Source: Hymenopellis radicata
Taxonomy: Eukaryota > Basidiomycota > Agaricomycetes > Agaricales > Physalacriaceae
Direction of reading: 5' to 3'
NCBI GenBank assembly: GCA_015501595.1
Contig: JADNRX010000038.1
Coordinates: 124,001-188,000 of the forward strand
DNA: 64,000 bases
Below the pieces are notes generated by a model that searched no databases, had not been told where the DNA came from, and saw only the letters and a list, made by a program, of their open reading frames with translations. Shown piece after piece: positions 45,370-56,720 of this stretch (position 1 is the first letter of the stretch; each line of letters opens with the position of its first letter). The translations under genes were made by a program, and so were the position numbers.

Positions 45370-46178
45370 CATACATGATACAAAGGCAACGTCGACACGT
45401 TGAACTGGAACGGGTCATCCTGTGGGGGGTAAATTATGGTTGTTCGCATAGGTCAACATGTATGCATGAGCATAATATATCGGCTTCGGTAGACCAGTCA
45501 GTTGTCCCAGATGAATGTAAGATCAACGAATCGCGATCGCCGTACTTGAACTCGGTGTACTTCGGCGGGATAACGCTCGGTACGGGCCCATCGACGAGCT
45601 CCAGATAAGCCGGCGCGCTAAAGAAAGCAGGCATAGCAGTCTCGGCGTCTGCATTCAAAAGGTCTTCTGTCTCCTTGGCAGCACGAGCTACTTGCGCACT
45701 AATGAGGACTGCAGACGGATTGGTCTTCTTGATAAGATGACAGGTGTCAGACGAGCCGACAAACAGAGGACCTGAGATTACGACATTAGCTTCAAGCGTC
45801 AACGACAAAGACGAATTGACGTACGGGTGTTCCTAACCGATTCAATGCAGCCATGTACATGAAGATGCCAATGTCGCTGCCCAACAAGATAGCGACAGGC
45901 GGTACCTTGGTGTCCCTGGACGTACGCCCCGGAGTCGCACCAGACTGGACTAACCATCCCGATGCGTTCTCCACCGCCGTCTGCAGCTTAGCGATTGTAA
46001 TCTCGAATGGCGGCGCGTCCCCAACGCGACTCTGCAGCCCGAATATATGGTCGGGGTTGTGCTCCGCGTCGAACTCGATAAGCTCAGGAAGAGAATTGAC
46101 GCCGTCTGGGTGGTCATTGCCGTAACCAGTGTTAACGTGAGGGCGAATAAAAGTACTGCGAATGTACCCTGGAGACAT
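45370..46178 (-). pseudogene. Truncated adenylate-forming (AMP-binding) enzyme
   Basis: Starts at 46178 (MSPGYIRSTFIRPHVNTGYG) and shows SLPELIEFDAEHNPDHIFGL, VPPVAILLGSDIGIFMYMAA, LFVGSSDTCHLIKKTNPSAV and ILHSSGTT, the beginning of the A3 phosphate-binding motif SSGTTGLPKP, as in fungal NRPS-like reductases and acyl-CoA synthetases. At 45495-45502 a 4-bp tandem duplication (CAGT twice on the plus strand) shifts the frame inside this motif; past it GLPKPIYYAHAYMLTYANN is readable in the new frame, then DDPFQFNVSTLPLYH. The rest of the adenylation domain and any carrier or reductase domain are missing. A gene broken by a microduplication and lost 3' sequence. Confidence 0.7.
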
Positions 46179-47915
46179 GGCGAAAAGTTGAGCGTTCGAA
46201 GGACATTGCGCGTTTTTTGTAGGAGCGCGTGAGACGCGGAGTTGACGGTGGGATTTCCTGCTCCGACGATACCGCTAAGATTAGGTTGGTGGAAATCGAC
46301 ATCGCAGTATCATGTTCGGAAAATGCGGGGGGCTAAATCCACAGCTGGGCCTGGCTGATTGGGCGGATCCGACGCCTTTACGACACCCGACGATACGTAG
46401 GGTTATGACTCGAAGGTGATGGGCGATTGACACCCCGAGGTAAAGCTGTCATTCAATGAGAAGAATAATATAAAGCGGAGCTTCACGACATACGGTTTTT
46501 GTCTAATGTATTGTTATTGAGAAAGCCTGTGACATTGGGCCTTCATCGGTGGACATCGTTCCATGGACGCATGAACGATGAGACCGGCGGAATGAAGTCC
46601 TTTGAAAGAAGACGAGGCATCGGTCACTAAGCGGGGGCGCCGCGGCGCTGTTGGTTGTGGTGGTCGACGAAAATACGTGGGAGACGCGTTGACGTTGGAG
46701 GAATGGCGTCGTTGGTTGAGTAACGTGGTGACATAGTGAGCGCCATCACAGTTTGCACGGTGATGGTGGCAGGCTCAAACGGGCCGCTGGCGACGCATTG
46801 CGAGTAGTCAGAAAAATGATTAGCGGAATGCTGGGAGAGCCATGTCGATCGAGAGCTGCGGTGGGCGTGGCCGGCGACCGTTCGCGAAGGACTTTATACC
46901 GTCAAGGGGGCCAAAAAGCAGAGGCAAGACACGCCTGTAGTCCTCATCATGGCGCTCTTCTGCATAGGAGAGCCGGATGGCCAACTGATGTGTGGGATGG
47001 TGTTGGTGAGGTCGAGTGAGTGAGCGGTGGTAGACGCGTAAGTACGAGAGAGGTGATAGCGGTCCCAGGCAACTTGGGAGGCTAGGTGGCAACGGCGATG
47101 GAGTAGACGACGCGTCTGGAGCTGTCGACGGGCTGACTATGGCTGGATAACCGGTTGGGAGGCAACGATGACGCGTGGAGAGCGAGCTATGGTGGCGAGA
47201 GGGGAGGGGCGCAGATGGCGGTGATGGTGGTAAGAGAGAGAAAGCCATCTGTCCGCCGCAGCCACAGTCTGCGCTGCCGTCGTATGATGATCTAGCCACA
47301 TAGCGCCCCTGCGACGCAGGCGACACCAAGTCGGAGAGCACGATGCTGTCGTCGGCGTCATTGAGATCAGCGTCGGACGATGTCGACGGCCTGTAGCGTC
47401 GTCATCTCATCTAAATCCGATGAACCGATGCGTTAACAGCTCCGTGGAAGAACACAACAACGACGTGGGTGAGGAGAGAGGATGGGGTGATGACGGTGAA
47501 CGACAGCGCATCGCGCAGGAAGAAGCCAGCGATGCGCGACCACTGGGCGGCAGAGGACGAAAGTTGGTTGGCGAAAATGGCGTCGATGATGGCGGTGGTT
47601 GGAGGCAGGAGAGCGTGTGAGCGAGTAGTGGTGGCAGGCGGGTTATTGACTGGCGCAGTAAGACGCGTCAGCGGTGGCAGAAAACGTGCAAGCACGACGC
47701 AAGAGAGGGTGACGAGTGCAGGCGTCGGACACAGCGACCGCGTCAGAAATGCGCTCATGCGTCGTGGTCAGAGGCAAGCTGCATGGTGGTGGGAGACAAG
47801 AGATGATGATGTGATCACGGCACCCGGCGGAATCCGAGGCCCGTCCCGCGCCCGCACCACCAGCGCCCGCTGATACTCACGCCCTCCTCCTCCTCGGGAA
47901 GCTCCTCCATAATTT
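46179..47915. other. 1.7 kb G-rich region without a supported gene
   Basis: From about 46640 to 47640 the plus strand is strongly purine/G-rich (ggtggtgg, gcgatg, gagag words), giving long Pro/His/Ser-rich open frames on the minus strand (46820-47341 and 47411-47758) with no domain and no clear introns. I read these as by-products of base composition. Confidence 0.4.
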
Positions 47916-47917
47916 TG

Positions 47918-48055
47918 GGTGCTCTACATAGCTCCCTCGTACCTCGGTCGCGCTCCGCCCTCGTCCCTCGGGCTGCGCCAAACACAATGCTCTACATAGC
48001 TCCCTCGTCCCTCGGTCGCGCTCCGCCCTCGTTCCTCGGGCTGCGCAAAAATGTT
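47918..48055. repeat. Tandem duplication, about 70-bp unit
   Basis: Two adjacent copies of tgctctacatagctccctcg...cggtcgcgctccgccctcg...cctcgggctgcgc differ at a few positions (47922-47991 and 47989-48055 approximately). The unit itself holds short inverted words (cctcggtcgcg, ctcgggctgcgc). Confidence 0.75.
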
Positions 48056-48080
48056 GGCTGCGTCGCCAAGGCTCCGAGCC

Positions 48081-48172
48081 CACCCACTGCGTGGGTGAAT
48101 TTAAACGCAGCCTCGCCTAGGCTCGGCCGCCCGCCCACTGGTTCGATCCGCTGCGCGGATCGAACCAGTGGG
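48081..48172. repeat. Two perfect hairpins with TGC loops
   Basis: Hairpin 1: cacccac-tgc-gtgggtg at 48081-48097. Hairpin 2: an 18-bp arm cccactggttcgatccgc (48134-48151), loop tgc, and its exact complement at 48155-48172. Hairpin 2 sits where the anticodon loop would be if the flanking tRNA-like sequence were complete. Confidence 0.9.
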
Positions 48173-48173
48173 A

Positions 48174-48342
48174 CGGGTGAAGATTGCAGGTTCGATCCCT
48201 GCCGTGGTCGTTTTGTTTTGCTGTTGGCCGTGTTAACTTTTGAATCATGAAAATGATTCATGATTCGAAACGCGTACTACTTAGTTAGTACTTACTCACT
48301 TACTACTTGGAATACAGCATAATTGCATTGTTACTTCATTAA
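48174..48342 (+). repeat. tRNA-flanked repeat, copy 2 (3' half of tRNA only)
   Basis: Begins gggtgaagattgcaggttcg with a recognisable T arm (gcaggttcgatccctgc) and acceptor 3' strand (cgtggtcg), then ttttgttttgctgttggc and the body shared with 37500-37670, ending near cattaacgatatc. The 5' half of the tRNA is absent or rearranged. Confidence 0.65.
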
Positions 48343-49007
48343 CGATATCTACCCATGCCACCTTGGTCTGGAACGAGTGACTGCGCCACATCTCATCTCA
48401 CGTCCCTCCTCACCCTAAAGATTTTGGATCTGAAAATCTCACCGCCGATGCGAATCAGGTGTACTCAATATCATTTATCTACTCCAAAAGCTCACACATC
48501 ACAAACGAAATCTCAATGGCTCAAGAGTCAAGAGCATCGCTGAATAACTCTGTCAGGCTGGCGGGTCTCGCACAAGGTGGTACAAGCCACCAATAGCGTG
48601 AAGAAACAGAGATCCCACCTCGGGCTTCAAGTCTAGAGGGAGGGACTTGAGAATTCCGTAATTATGAATGAGAAGTGTCCTCTTGGCTCAGGTTAACGCC
48701 CAAGGCCCTGCGCGCGTCAGCCCGGATCACGGGCGGGGTGCTGCATCTTCTAATCGCGCACGAGCTCCAACTCGTCGAAGTCGGAACAACACCCACAAAT
48801 TTAAGAATGTCCTCCACGTCATTCCCAGCGTTTCCGACCGCCCGACTTCATACTCTACGTCAAGCACATCCCGGTAGAACAAGATTCATGAGTTCAGCCG
48901 TGGTATTGGAAACCAAGTCTGAACCCCGTCGCCAAGTCTTGAGGAGAACATGCTCCGCAATGTCACCGGTTTGAATCTTCGTGTGGGACTTGCGGCTGCC
49001 GACGAAA

Positions 49008-49225
49008 CCCAATCGTCAAAGTCTGCCCTTGCGTAGCGCAGGAGTTACGCCTACCAAGGCGAGGGAGAGCGAGCGACGTCCAAACGACCGAGCGACTGAG
49101 AGACGTGTCGAGACTCGAGAAAGAGGACAGAGGGCCGCGACGTGGTAGGCCAAACGTTTCGAAAACCCAATCGTCGGAGTCTGCCTTTGCTTAGCGCAGG
49201 AGCTACGCCTCCTACCAAAGCTCTC
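49008..49225. repeat. Dispersed direct repeat, about 60 bp, two copies
   Basis: cccaatcgtc(aa/gg)agtctgcc(c/t)ttgc(g/t)tagcgcaggag(t/c)tacgcc occurs at about 49010-49060 and 49166-49215, roughly 155 bases apart, with point differences. The arms gcgtagcgc and ggagttacgcc form weak hairpins. No gene overlaps convincingly. Confidence 0.7.
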
Positions 49226-49915
49226 CTCCTTCGTCCAGTTTCGAGGAAGCTCTGGTACTCTTCCGAGCCAGGCACCTAGTGTTCATCCATGAATAACATA
49301 CCGGTCGTTCTTGGATTGTTCTTGTCGACTCAAGACGGGAGTAGTGATAGGTGCCGGAAGAGACTTGAGAAATTCAGATTTGAGTTGCTGAACATGCTTC
49401 AGTACTGGTCGATATGAAAGAAACATCTTTACATAGACGCCACATTAGCATCATCGTGGCAGTCATGAAGCAGGTAACCCAGACAGAACGTTGACAGATG
49501 ATGACATTGCAAACATCTCTCAGGTTAGCTTCCGGAGTTCAAAACGCAAAAGCGAAGGTAAACAACATGTAGAGATGAAACACATATATTATACATCATC
49601 AAGTGTTTTGCCTGTCAATGAGATCAATCGCCTTTCAGTCGCTCTGGGGAGAGGAACACCGACCTTAAGTACGCCGCCAAAGACAGGATGGGCAGCCTAT
49701 CATTTAGTATCAGATTGTCGCCTTCAAAGACTATTAGTCACTTGCTTCCTACCTCAATCTGGGACACGAACCTTAACCTGCGACCAATACACTGCCGCCG
49801 CGAACAACGTCTGCTCATAGTTTCCTCGACACAACCCACACGAGATCTCACCCGCCATCGAAGCAACCAGTAATGGCGGAGACAAGTCTGCGAAACCGCA
49901 CATCAGCATGAGCGC
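49226..49915. other. No supported gene
   Basis: Short frames on both strands, e.g. plus 49491-49820, without motifs. Confidence 0.35.
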
Positions 49916-51171
49916 TTATTGGTGAACGAACACCGAACAGTGCCAACCTGGTTTCGCATCATTGACCACCGACGCCGCAGCCAGCGCCCACACCCGCTGT
50001 GCGTCCGCCTCACATCCCGCTCCCCCATGCGCGGGCGGCGGCACGAGCAGGATCTCCTTCAGACGTTGCATCCTGCCCAAATGCAAGAAGAAGAGTCGCT
50101 TGAGGTATCGCGCGCCCATGCGTCGGCCATCTCATCCGTAAGTCCATTCAGCTTGAACGATAGTAGGTGGCCCGACACCAGCACTGCCAATTCATCGATA
50201 TGGTGCTGCGCCGCTAGCATGTACGTCTCAATGGGGTGATGTGGGGCATGCGAGTAGAGGAGACCGAAAAGATGGTTGTTTGACGTGATGAGCGCAGGAG
50301 GGGAAAGGCCGTACAGCGGGAGGCGGTCGACCGCGCGGACTAGGGTAGCGAATGACGGGTTATAAGGCGCACTGGAGATATCGTAGAGGGCGTGAAGAAT
50401 GATATTGAGAATGCTTGAGTCGTCCTCAACCGGAATGATACCGCCATCGTCAGCAAGGTGCCAAATGCGTTGTTCGACACATCGTCCAAAACGCTGCGGT
50501 GTACGTAGAATAGGACTGCATCGGAGGTTTTGAGCACGATGTCAGAGGGTATAAGGTGGGCAGCCGGATGAAATGCTGTGGAAACTGAGGAAATATCATT
50601 ACTCTGGAGAAGCGTAGGTCAGCTTCACGAATGGCGACAATCCCGGGCACCTACAGGTGCGCTCAGCATCTGTTTGCCTGCAGACAAAAACTGCCCATCC
50701 TCCCCGACTGAGCCGACCATGATGCGCGAGGTTATGATATCAGGAATGACGTTAGAAGAGACGTCCGCAATGGGTTCATTTCCAGTCTGGGCAAGAAAAA
50801 ACAAACAAAGACATCAGTCGGACCACACAAATGCCCGTACATTGCAATACCGACCAAGGCTCGGAAAACGAAGAACCCTCAAGACTCGACAACGGCCGAA
50901 CGTGAAGATCGTCGATATCGCCCCGCGAAAGGAACTGCAACGCCGTCGCCTCATTGACATCCTGTAGATTTAACGGGGCGCTGTCTGCAGAAAAAAAAAA
51001 CACGTCAAGATCATCAAGAGCACGGCCAGGACGAACAGGAGACGCTCTCACCAATCGCAGACCCCATAGGATTTTGGTACACGATGAATGCGGAAGTACG
51101 TGCAACGGAAGGACCAGTCCCATCCGGATTCGGAGGGAATTGGTGTGCGTGACGGAAATGTTTGTTTCCAT
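49916..51171 (-). CDS. BTB/POZ-domain protein
   Basis: The core exon reads FHPAAHLIPSDIVLKTSDAV, LFYVHRSVLDDVSNNAFG, then IIPVEDDSSILNIILHALYD, SFATLVRAVDRLPLYGL and HHPIETYMLAAQHHIDELAV: the BTB fold (S-D-h-x-h, hxxxhL...F, VxED-x-x-x-hxxhLxxhY) as in agaricomycete BTB proteins. An upstream exon contains NLQDVNEATALQFLSRGDID. The C-terminus is YLKRLFFLHLGRMQRLKEIL with a stop at 49916. Frame breaks of one base occur near 50460 (between NAFG and LADDGG, at a GG pair) and near 50112 (gcgcgcg). The first exon and the start are uncertain. BTB proteins oligomerise and often serve as cullin-3 adaptors; the role here is unknown. Confidence 0.65.
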
Positions 51172-52826
51172 GCCGTGTGATACTTTCCTACTAATCTATT
51201 CCTTGCGATCTAGTTGCGAAGTAAAGGAGGCAAGACTTCGGACGCGTCAATCAAGTGCTTACCCGGCCCAGATAGCAACACATTTCACGATGTCGCATAC
51301 CTTAAAAATGGCGAATTTTATCTTCCATGGCGACGCCACGCCCACGAAAACGACTTCGCACAAAACGTTCCAATCTCTTCTGCAGAGATATGCTCAGTTC
51401 AATGACAACCTAGAACGGCGAGACCTCTTACTGCGAAAAACAATATCAAGTGTCATGTGTGCATACGGACCGTACGTGGCGACCACCTCAGATGCAAAAC
51501 CGTTTAATGTGTAGGGCTGAAAGTGCTTGGGGGCATCTAAAACATACTGCCCTTTCGACGGCGAACTGGATGGAGATTAGAAGAAATGTGGCGCACAGCA
51601 TATGCGCTCAAATTTCAAAATGTCGCGCTTCGCTTCATATGTCTAGAATTGGTGGTAGTCAATTCTGAGAGATGTTCGGTTTATCGCCAAACACCTGTTG
51701 GGTATGGGTGCCATACAACAGATATGTTCAAAGAACTGATAGGATTCAAAGGCAAATATCAAGTTTGGACTCTGTGTAGGTCTTAAACGCGTTTCTCAAA
51801 TAGAAGGTAATGACTGACAGATGTGTGTAGGATTATTCGGCGCATTGCCTTAGCTCGAATGACTAGACGGTTGCTAAACGAGATCCGACAGCACTGCATA
51901 ATGTCTACCCGAACCTAAGCAGTCATTCCAAACAGACGCCTTTGTAAATCTGCGTCACTTGCAAATTTGGACAACGCACCGCTCTCCTGAATACAACGCT
52001 GGCGAAAGAGGCAAGGAGTGGGCAATTCCTGCCACACAACACATATCACACCCTTCGTCGAATCTGTTTTCGGCCCAGAATACGAGCCCCGACCGTACTG
52101 TCGCTCCCTTTTGCTCCCAGTCCCGCTAGGCCGTCGGCTGTCGCGTAGCCTACCTGCCGCGGCCAGTCCAACCCATCCGCGCTGCCCCGCTCGTCGCCGT
52201 CGCCTTCAGAGCCTGCAGCTCGTCGATAGAGCAGAAAAGTGCTAGACCTCGTACTCCACGGTCGACCGAGACACGATTATGACATCAGCTCCGTCGATGG
52301 CTGGCCCGCGGGTTGGTCCATTGAATAGCGGTGGCGCGAGGTGGTCGTGCTCGTGGTAAGAGAATGGCATGGGAGGGATCCAAAAGGGATCGACGTCGTC
52401 CAGGTTCAAGTGCCGTTCGGGGCACGTGATGAGCGCTCGACAAATTCACAGAGTTTGCGTTGACAGCGAAGTATCGATTTGATGCGCCATGTACTTCGTG
52501 TAGAACTGCTGAGTACTAGAATGTCTTAAATTCTTCATGACCTGAGCGCAGCGTGAGTCTTCCGAGTGAACGCCTAGGTGTATTTTCTAGACTGGCACAG
52601 CAAACATGGGCCTCAAGATTCTGCGTAAAAAGAGCATCCAATAGGGTCCGGATATGGGGAAGTCTCTGTTCTAGTCGGCTCAAGCCGCACCAAGCCAATG
52701 CATTGGTTGTTTGAGAGATTTATCCTCTCACTGCCAGGAATTCTTTACTTAAATCATCTGCCGGGGGGATTACAGATGAGAATGCACATTCAACTACATG
52801 CATTAGTATATACTCATGTCTACATT
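51172..52826. other. 1.65 kb without a recognisable gene
   Basis: Several open frames, none with known motifs or joinable exons. No element ends or repeats seen. Confidence 0.35.
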
Positions 52827-54721
52827 TCAATCGCCCACGTCGCTCTCAGCTGTAAAATACCCCTCTTCATCTTCAGAATCTCTCGTCTCGGAGTCACTGA
52901 ACATCCCACTAGTACTTGATACCACAGTAATCTCCTCGATCTCATCAAAATCTTCAGGATTCACGAAGCCCCAGTTCCCTTCTGAGCACCCATACCAGAA
53001 TTTACCGAAAGTAGCGGATTGCCCAGAATGAAGGATATGGACAACGTCCCCGGAATCGTACGACAATAGCGGGTGTTTGGGGTCGGATGCTTCTGCATGA
53101 AAGTCACGTTTGGCCAGGACGTGCATGTTCAGTCCGCCCCACTGATCCTCCGGGCTATGCGTTCTCACTTCCTGCAGCTTCCTCTCCGAGTCTTCTCCGG
53201 CGACCATGTCGACATGCATTGGCGAAACATAACCAACGTATCCTGATTCAGAGATGCCATACCACGCGGTCCCATGGACACCAAAGATGTAGATAATCTC
53301 GCCAGGAGAAAATGACAGGTAAAATCCACCAGACCAATTGACGAACTCGAATTTCGCTCGAGTTTGGAAATCGATGAAGTGCCACCTGTCTTTGATAGAG
53401 CTGAGGATCTTCTTCCCGTCATCAGCAAGTAATGTTTGAAACAGGTCGAAGTGCGATGATGGTAGTACCTCAGCCTTCCGAAATGAAACGTCGTGAAGGC
53501 ATTTCCATGGAATAGAAACTCCCTCTGCTGTGAGGGAGTATCGATGCCAACGAAGTACGTCATCTAGCTGAAGCAGTATCGAAATCGTCTTCTGACTGCG
53601 AGCGCGCCAATCAATGAGTTAAGCGCTGAGGGGTGCCACCAAGGACCAAACTTACGGGCTGTGACCTATGATGTGCCGTCAACTACTAGAAGTGTTATGG
53701 TAACTGTCAAACCCACCGAAATCATCCAATGAAACGGCCTTCAGCCATCCCTTGAACTGAAAGTCCGACCCTCTACTTAGAATGCCCTGTGGGATCGAGA
53801 AATCTGTTTCAATGACGATAAGTCCGATGTAAGGTCTAACGAATGCAAGACATACTGCTGAAGTTAGGTGAGGATATAATGCCCGACGCTATAGCCTCGA
53901 GCTTAGCCTCACGGGCATATGAACATACAGTATGGTAGAACCACTGCCTGACGTTGTCTATGGCGTCGATATCTTCAACCACAGTCAAAGAAGACAGCTA
54001 TGAAACAAAGGCAGAGCTCACCATAGTCGCGAGCTTGGCCAATGACGCTAAAGCTATTCCCCACTTCGATCGACTTCAACATCAACGCCGTCTGGAATTC
54101 TGTCCATGTTCGCCGTCAGCGTTGGAGAACGTGTATGAAATATGTACATACCTACGCGGAAATCCAGCGACTCGACCCCAGTTTGAACCTTGTCAACAGC
54201 AGTGCGTACGTCCTCGATGTCTCTCTTGATCTCGAGATCGAGCTTTCTGCGGTATTTGTTAAGGCCAAGTTGACTAGAAACAAGCGAATAGCTTCTTACA
54301 TATGGTCAAGCTGAATTGCAGCTTTCAGCAGCCCGATCACCCGCTCCACGCACTTCAATAGCGCCTCCGATTCCTTCTTGCCTAACGCCACCCACATAAC
54401 GCGGTGTTTGAAAACCTTCAGCTTCTGTTTCGGCTTCACTCGCGTCTCCAGGTTCTTCAGCTGGAAGAACAGCTCCTGGATGGGCCCTCCAGGTCTGTTC
54501 AGTTCTTGGAAGGAACGAGCCCAATCCTCGTCGCACCGCGCCTGTGGTCCCTTCACTAGGTTCTTGAGGTCAACAGCATACGTCTCCAGTATATGCAATT
54601 CGCGACAAATGTCCTGACAGTCCTTTGGCGCATTCTTGATCGCCTTGAGATACCGGACAGCGGTGGATGTGAGTTCGACGAGGGATATAATAGCGGTGAC
54701 GGTCCCGAGAATCTCGGCCAT
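52827..54721 (-). CDS. NLR-type N-terminal (HeLo-like) domain fused to SH3 domains
   Basis: Starts at 54721. Exon 1 (MAEILGTVTAIISLVELTST, then YLKAIKNAPKDCQDICREL, NRPGGPIQELFFQLKNLETR, KVFKHRVMWVALGKKESEAL) is the all-helical N-terminal domain found in many agaricomycete NLR/STAND proteins, related to HeLo-like cell-death effectors. Exon 2 is a coiled region (YRRKLDLEIKRDIEDVRTAV, DKVQTGVESLDFR). A poorly resolved middle includes ETDFSIPQGILSRGSDFQFK. From 53563 a long open frame holds a first SH3-like fold (WSGGFYLSFSPGEIIYIFGV, GTAWYGISESGYVGYVSP) and a second clear SH3 (LAKRDFHAEASDPKHPLLSY, DSGDVVHIL, FWYGCSEGNWGFVNPEDF). The acidic tail ends at 52827. No NACHT, NB-ARC, ankyrin or TPR segment is present. 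Two splices in the middle are not settled, so one gene versus two adjacent genes remains open. Confidence 0.55.
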
Positions 54722-56275
54722 CGCGAGAGAATACGAGTCGCCGGAGCTGAGGTGCAAATGGTATAAAGAAACAAGGGCACGGCGGGCCGTGGCAATCTCC
54801 CATTAGCATCTATCCCTGTTGTCTATTCAATGGTCCGAACCACAAGAATCAGAGATCAGTGGACCTGAGAAAGTGAACGACCATCAGATCCATTTCTGGA
54901 GACGTTTAGCGCGGTGGCGCCAGTAGACAACCCTTGACGGCGGCAATCAAGCACGAGGTGGAGGTGCGACGTGCTTGTCCGCGTACTCTGCGTCGAGTGA
55001 TTACGGGCGCTCTGGTGAAACGTGCAGAGAAGCGAACATGCGAGATCGACAGCAGTGACTCTGGGAGGGAAGCGACAATGTGGCGTTGGGTTGCTTCGCT
55101 TAGGGTACCTCAATGTTGGTAGTCCAGCAGATGCGCTGCGAACGCTAAATCATAAAGCTTGAACAGCGAAGGTTTTGCGAGGTACAGCATTGAGCATGCG
55201 GCTATCGTCCTGATTCCTTCTTACGGCATTCTGTGAATATCCCTTTGAAAAGCAGCAATTCTTTCGTTCACCTGATAATACGCATATGAGTTGGCCTGAG
55301 AGCTCACTATCTCCTAGTGGCATTGCGTAGCTAGTACGGCATTCTTGTACGGGACAGAATCTGACTGTTAGAAGGCAAGAACAAAAGTGGATAGCGAGCC
55401 GCACCCCAGCCTAAACTTGATAGCCTTTTTGACATAATGTCGATCCTCTGAATACTACACCGATCCCTCCCTCAGTACTTGATGATTCCTTATAACCCCA
55501 TTACATTTTTTGTCGTCCCCTCCCACTCCTAGAACGGCGCCGCTCCATGGTCAGATAGCCACCATGTATTCACGTGGAATAGAAATTTCGTCCATATACC
55601 ACCCATTCCTGGACCCATATGTCGGACACAACACTTGCTGACTCCCCAATTATCATGCAAGTGCAGCAGTCATTACTCTAACAAGCACTGACCCATGCGT
55701 TTTGGTTCGCATTCACATCTGCTCCCCTTGGTGCCTATCGGGGACGACGTTCATCATACTGAAACTAGAATATCGCGGTCAGGAATACGATAGACGAACA
55801 TGAATGGAGTACCTTCGCAGCATTGGCAATCTCGCCTTGGCATTATGAAATCACGAAGACGACGGTCCTCCCTCGTTCGGAGGTGGTTTCACGTTGGTGA
55901 TGTCCATCTGCAGAGGAACGTGCGCAGGACCGTTGTACATGTCGACGAGGCAAGCGACACACGGAGAGTCAATGGAGAGCGTCCTAACTGCGAAGGGCAT
56001 TAGATGACGAAGTATGCAATCGAGAGAATATAATTCTACCTTACGATCTTCGACGGTAGGCTGTCCTTTCGGTGTCTAAACGCGGTAATGTGATGTTCAG
56101 TAGGAAAGTATACTGAAAGCATATTGAAAGCACTGAGCAGCGTCAACAGGCTGCCAGCTAGGGCATCGTACGGGGGACTTGCGTTATTGCGTATTTCACT
56201 GTGGCTGGCTCGCACGAAAGGGACTTGAGGTCAAAGAATGTTTATTGAACACGCAACAGAATTTTACAGACTCCT
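54722..56275. other. Intergenic, no supported gene
   Basis: Scattered short frames, including plus 55800-56003; none convincing. Confidence 0.35.
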
Positions 56276-56720
56276 CTAGTGGGGGTGGTTCTTGTGATGT
56301 TCTGTGCGTGGCGCTTGTCAGTCCAGCCTTATCTGCGCTCGCATCCAGACACGTACTCAAATGCACTGCAAAAAATCATCAGCGTCAAGTCATCATGGAA
56401 GGAAGGACACGCACTCTGATAATCCAGCGTATACCCGATACCGAATATGGTCAGGATTCCCAACACGTAGGGAGTTCCGGAGGCGTTGTCGCCGTTCGCA
56501 AATCGCGCCTTGAGACCGGTCTTGGGCGCGGCATTGCCCTTGGGCAGCTTGGAGTAGAATTCTACGAGCGGGCCGAGGCCCTCACCGCTGCCGCCAGACT
56601 GGCACGGGAGTATTAGCGCTGAACAGCGAAAGACATGGAGCGACGCACGACGAGTCTAGGGGTAGCAATCTTGGGCGGGACGAGCCCGCCGAGCGAGCGG
56701 CGTATAAGGGAGGCGTGCAT
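56276..56720 (-). CDS. ATP17: Mitochondrial ATP synthase subunit f
   Basis: Four exons. Exon 1 starts at 56720 (MHASLIRRSLGGLVPPKIAT), an import-type basic leader with the family's LVPPK signature. An intron gtgcgt...gtgccag leads to SGGSGEGLGPLVEFYSKLPK, ARFANGDNASGTPYVLGILT and IFGIGYTLDYQ, with the conserved GDNASG motif and the single membrane helix. An intron gtgcgt...ttgcag precedes MHL, and a last intron (gtacgt...gcacag) yields KHHKNHPH and a stop at 56276-56278. This is the peripheral-stalk/membrane subunit of F1Fo-ATP synthase in the inner mitochondrial membrane. About 90 residues, normal for the family, and intact. Confidence 0.85.

Noticed and set aside
46820..47758. Long Pro/Ser/His-rich minus-strand frames
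   Set aside because: They follow from the G-rich plus strand, have no domains and no splice structure.
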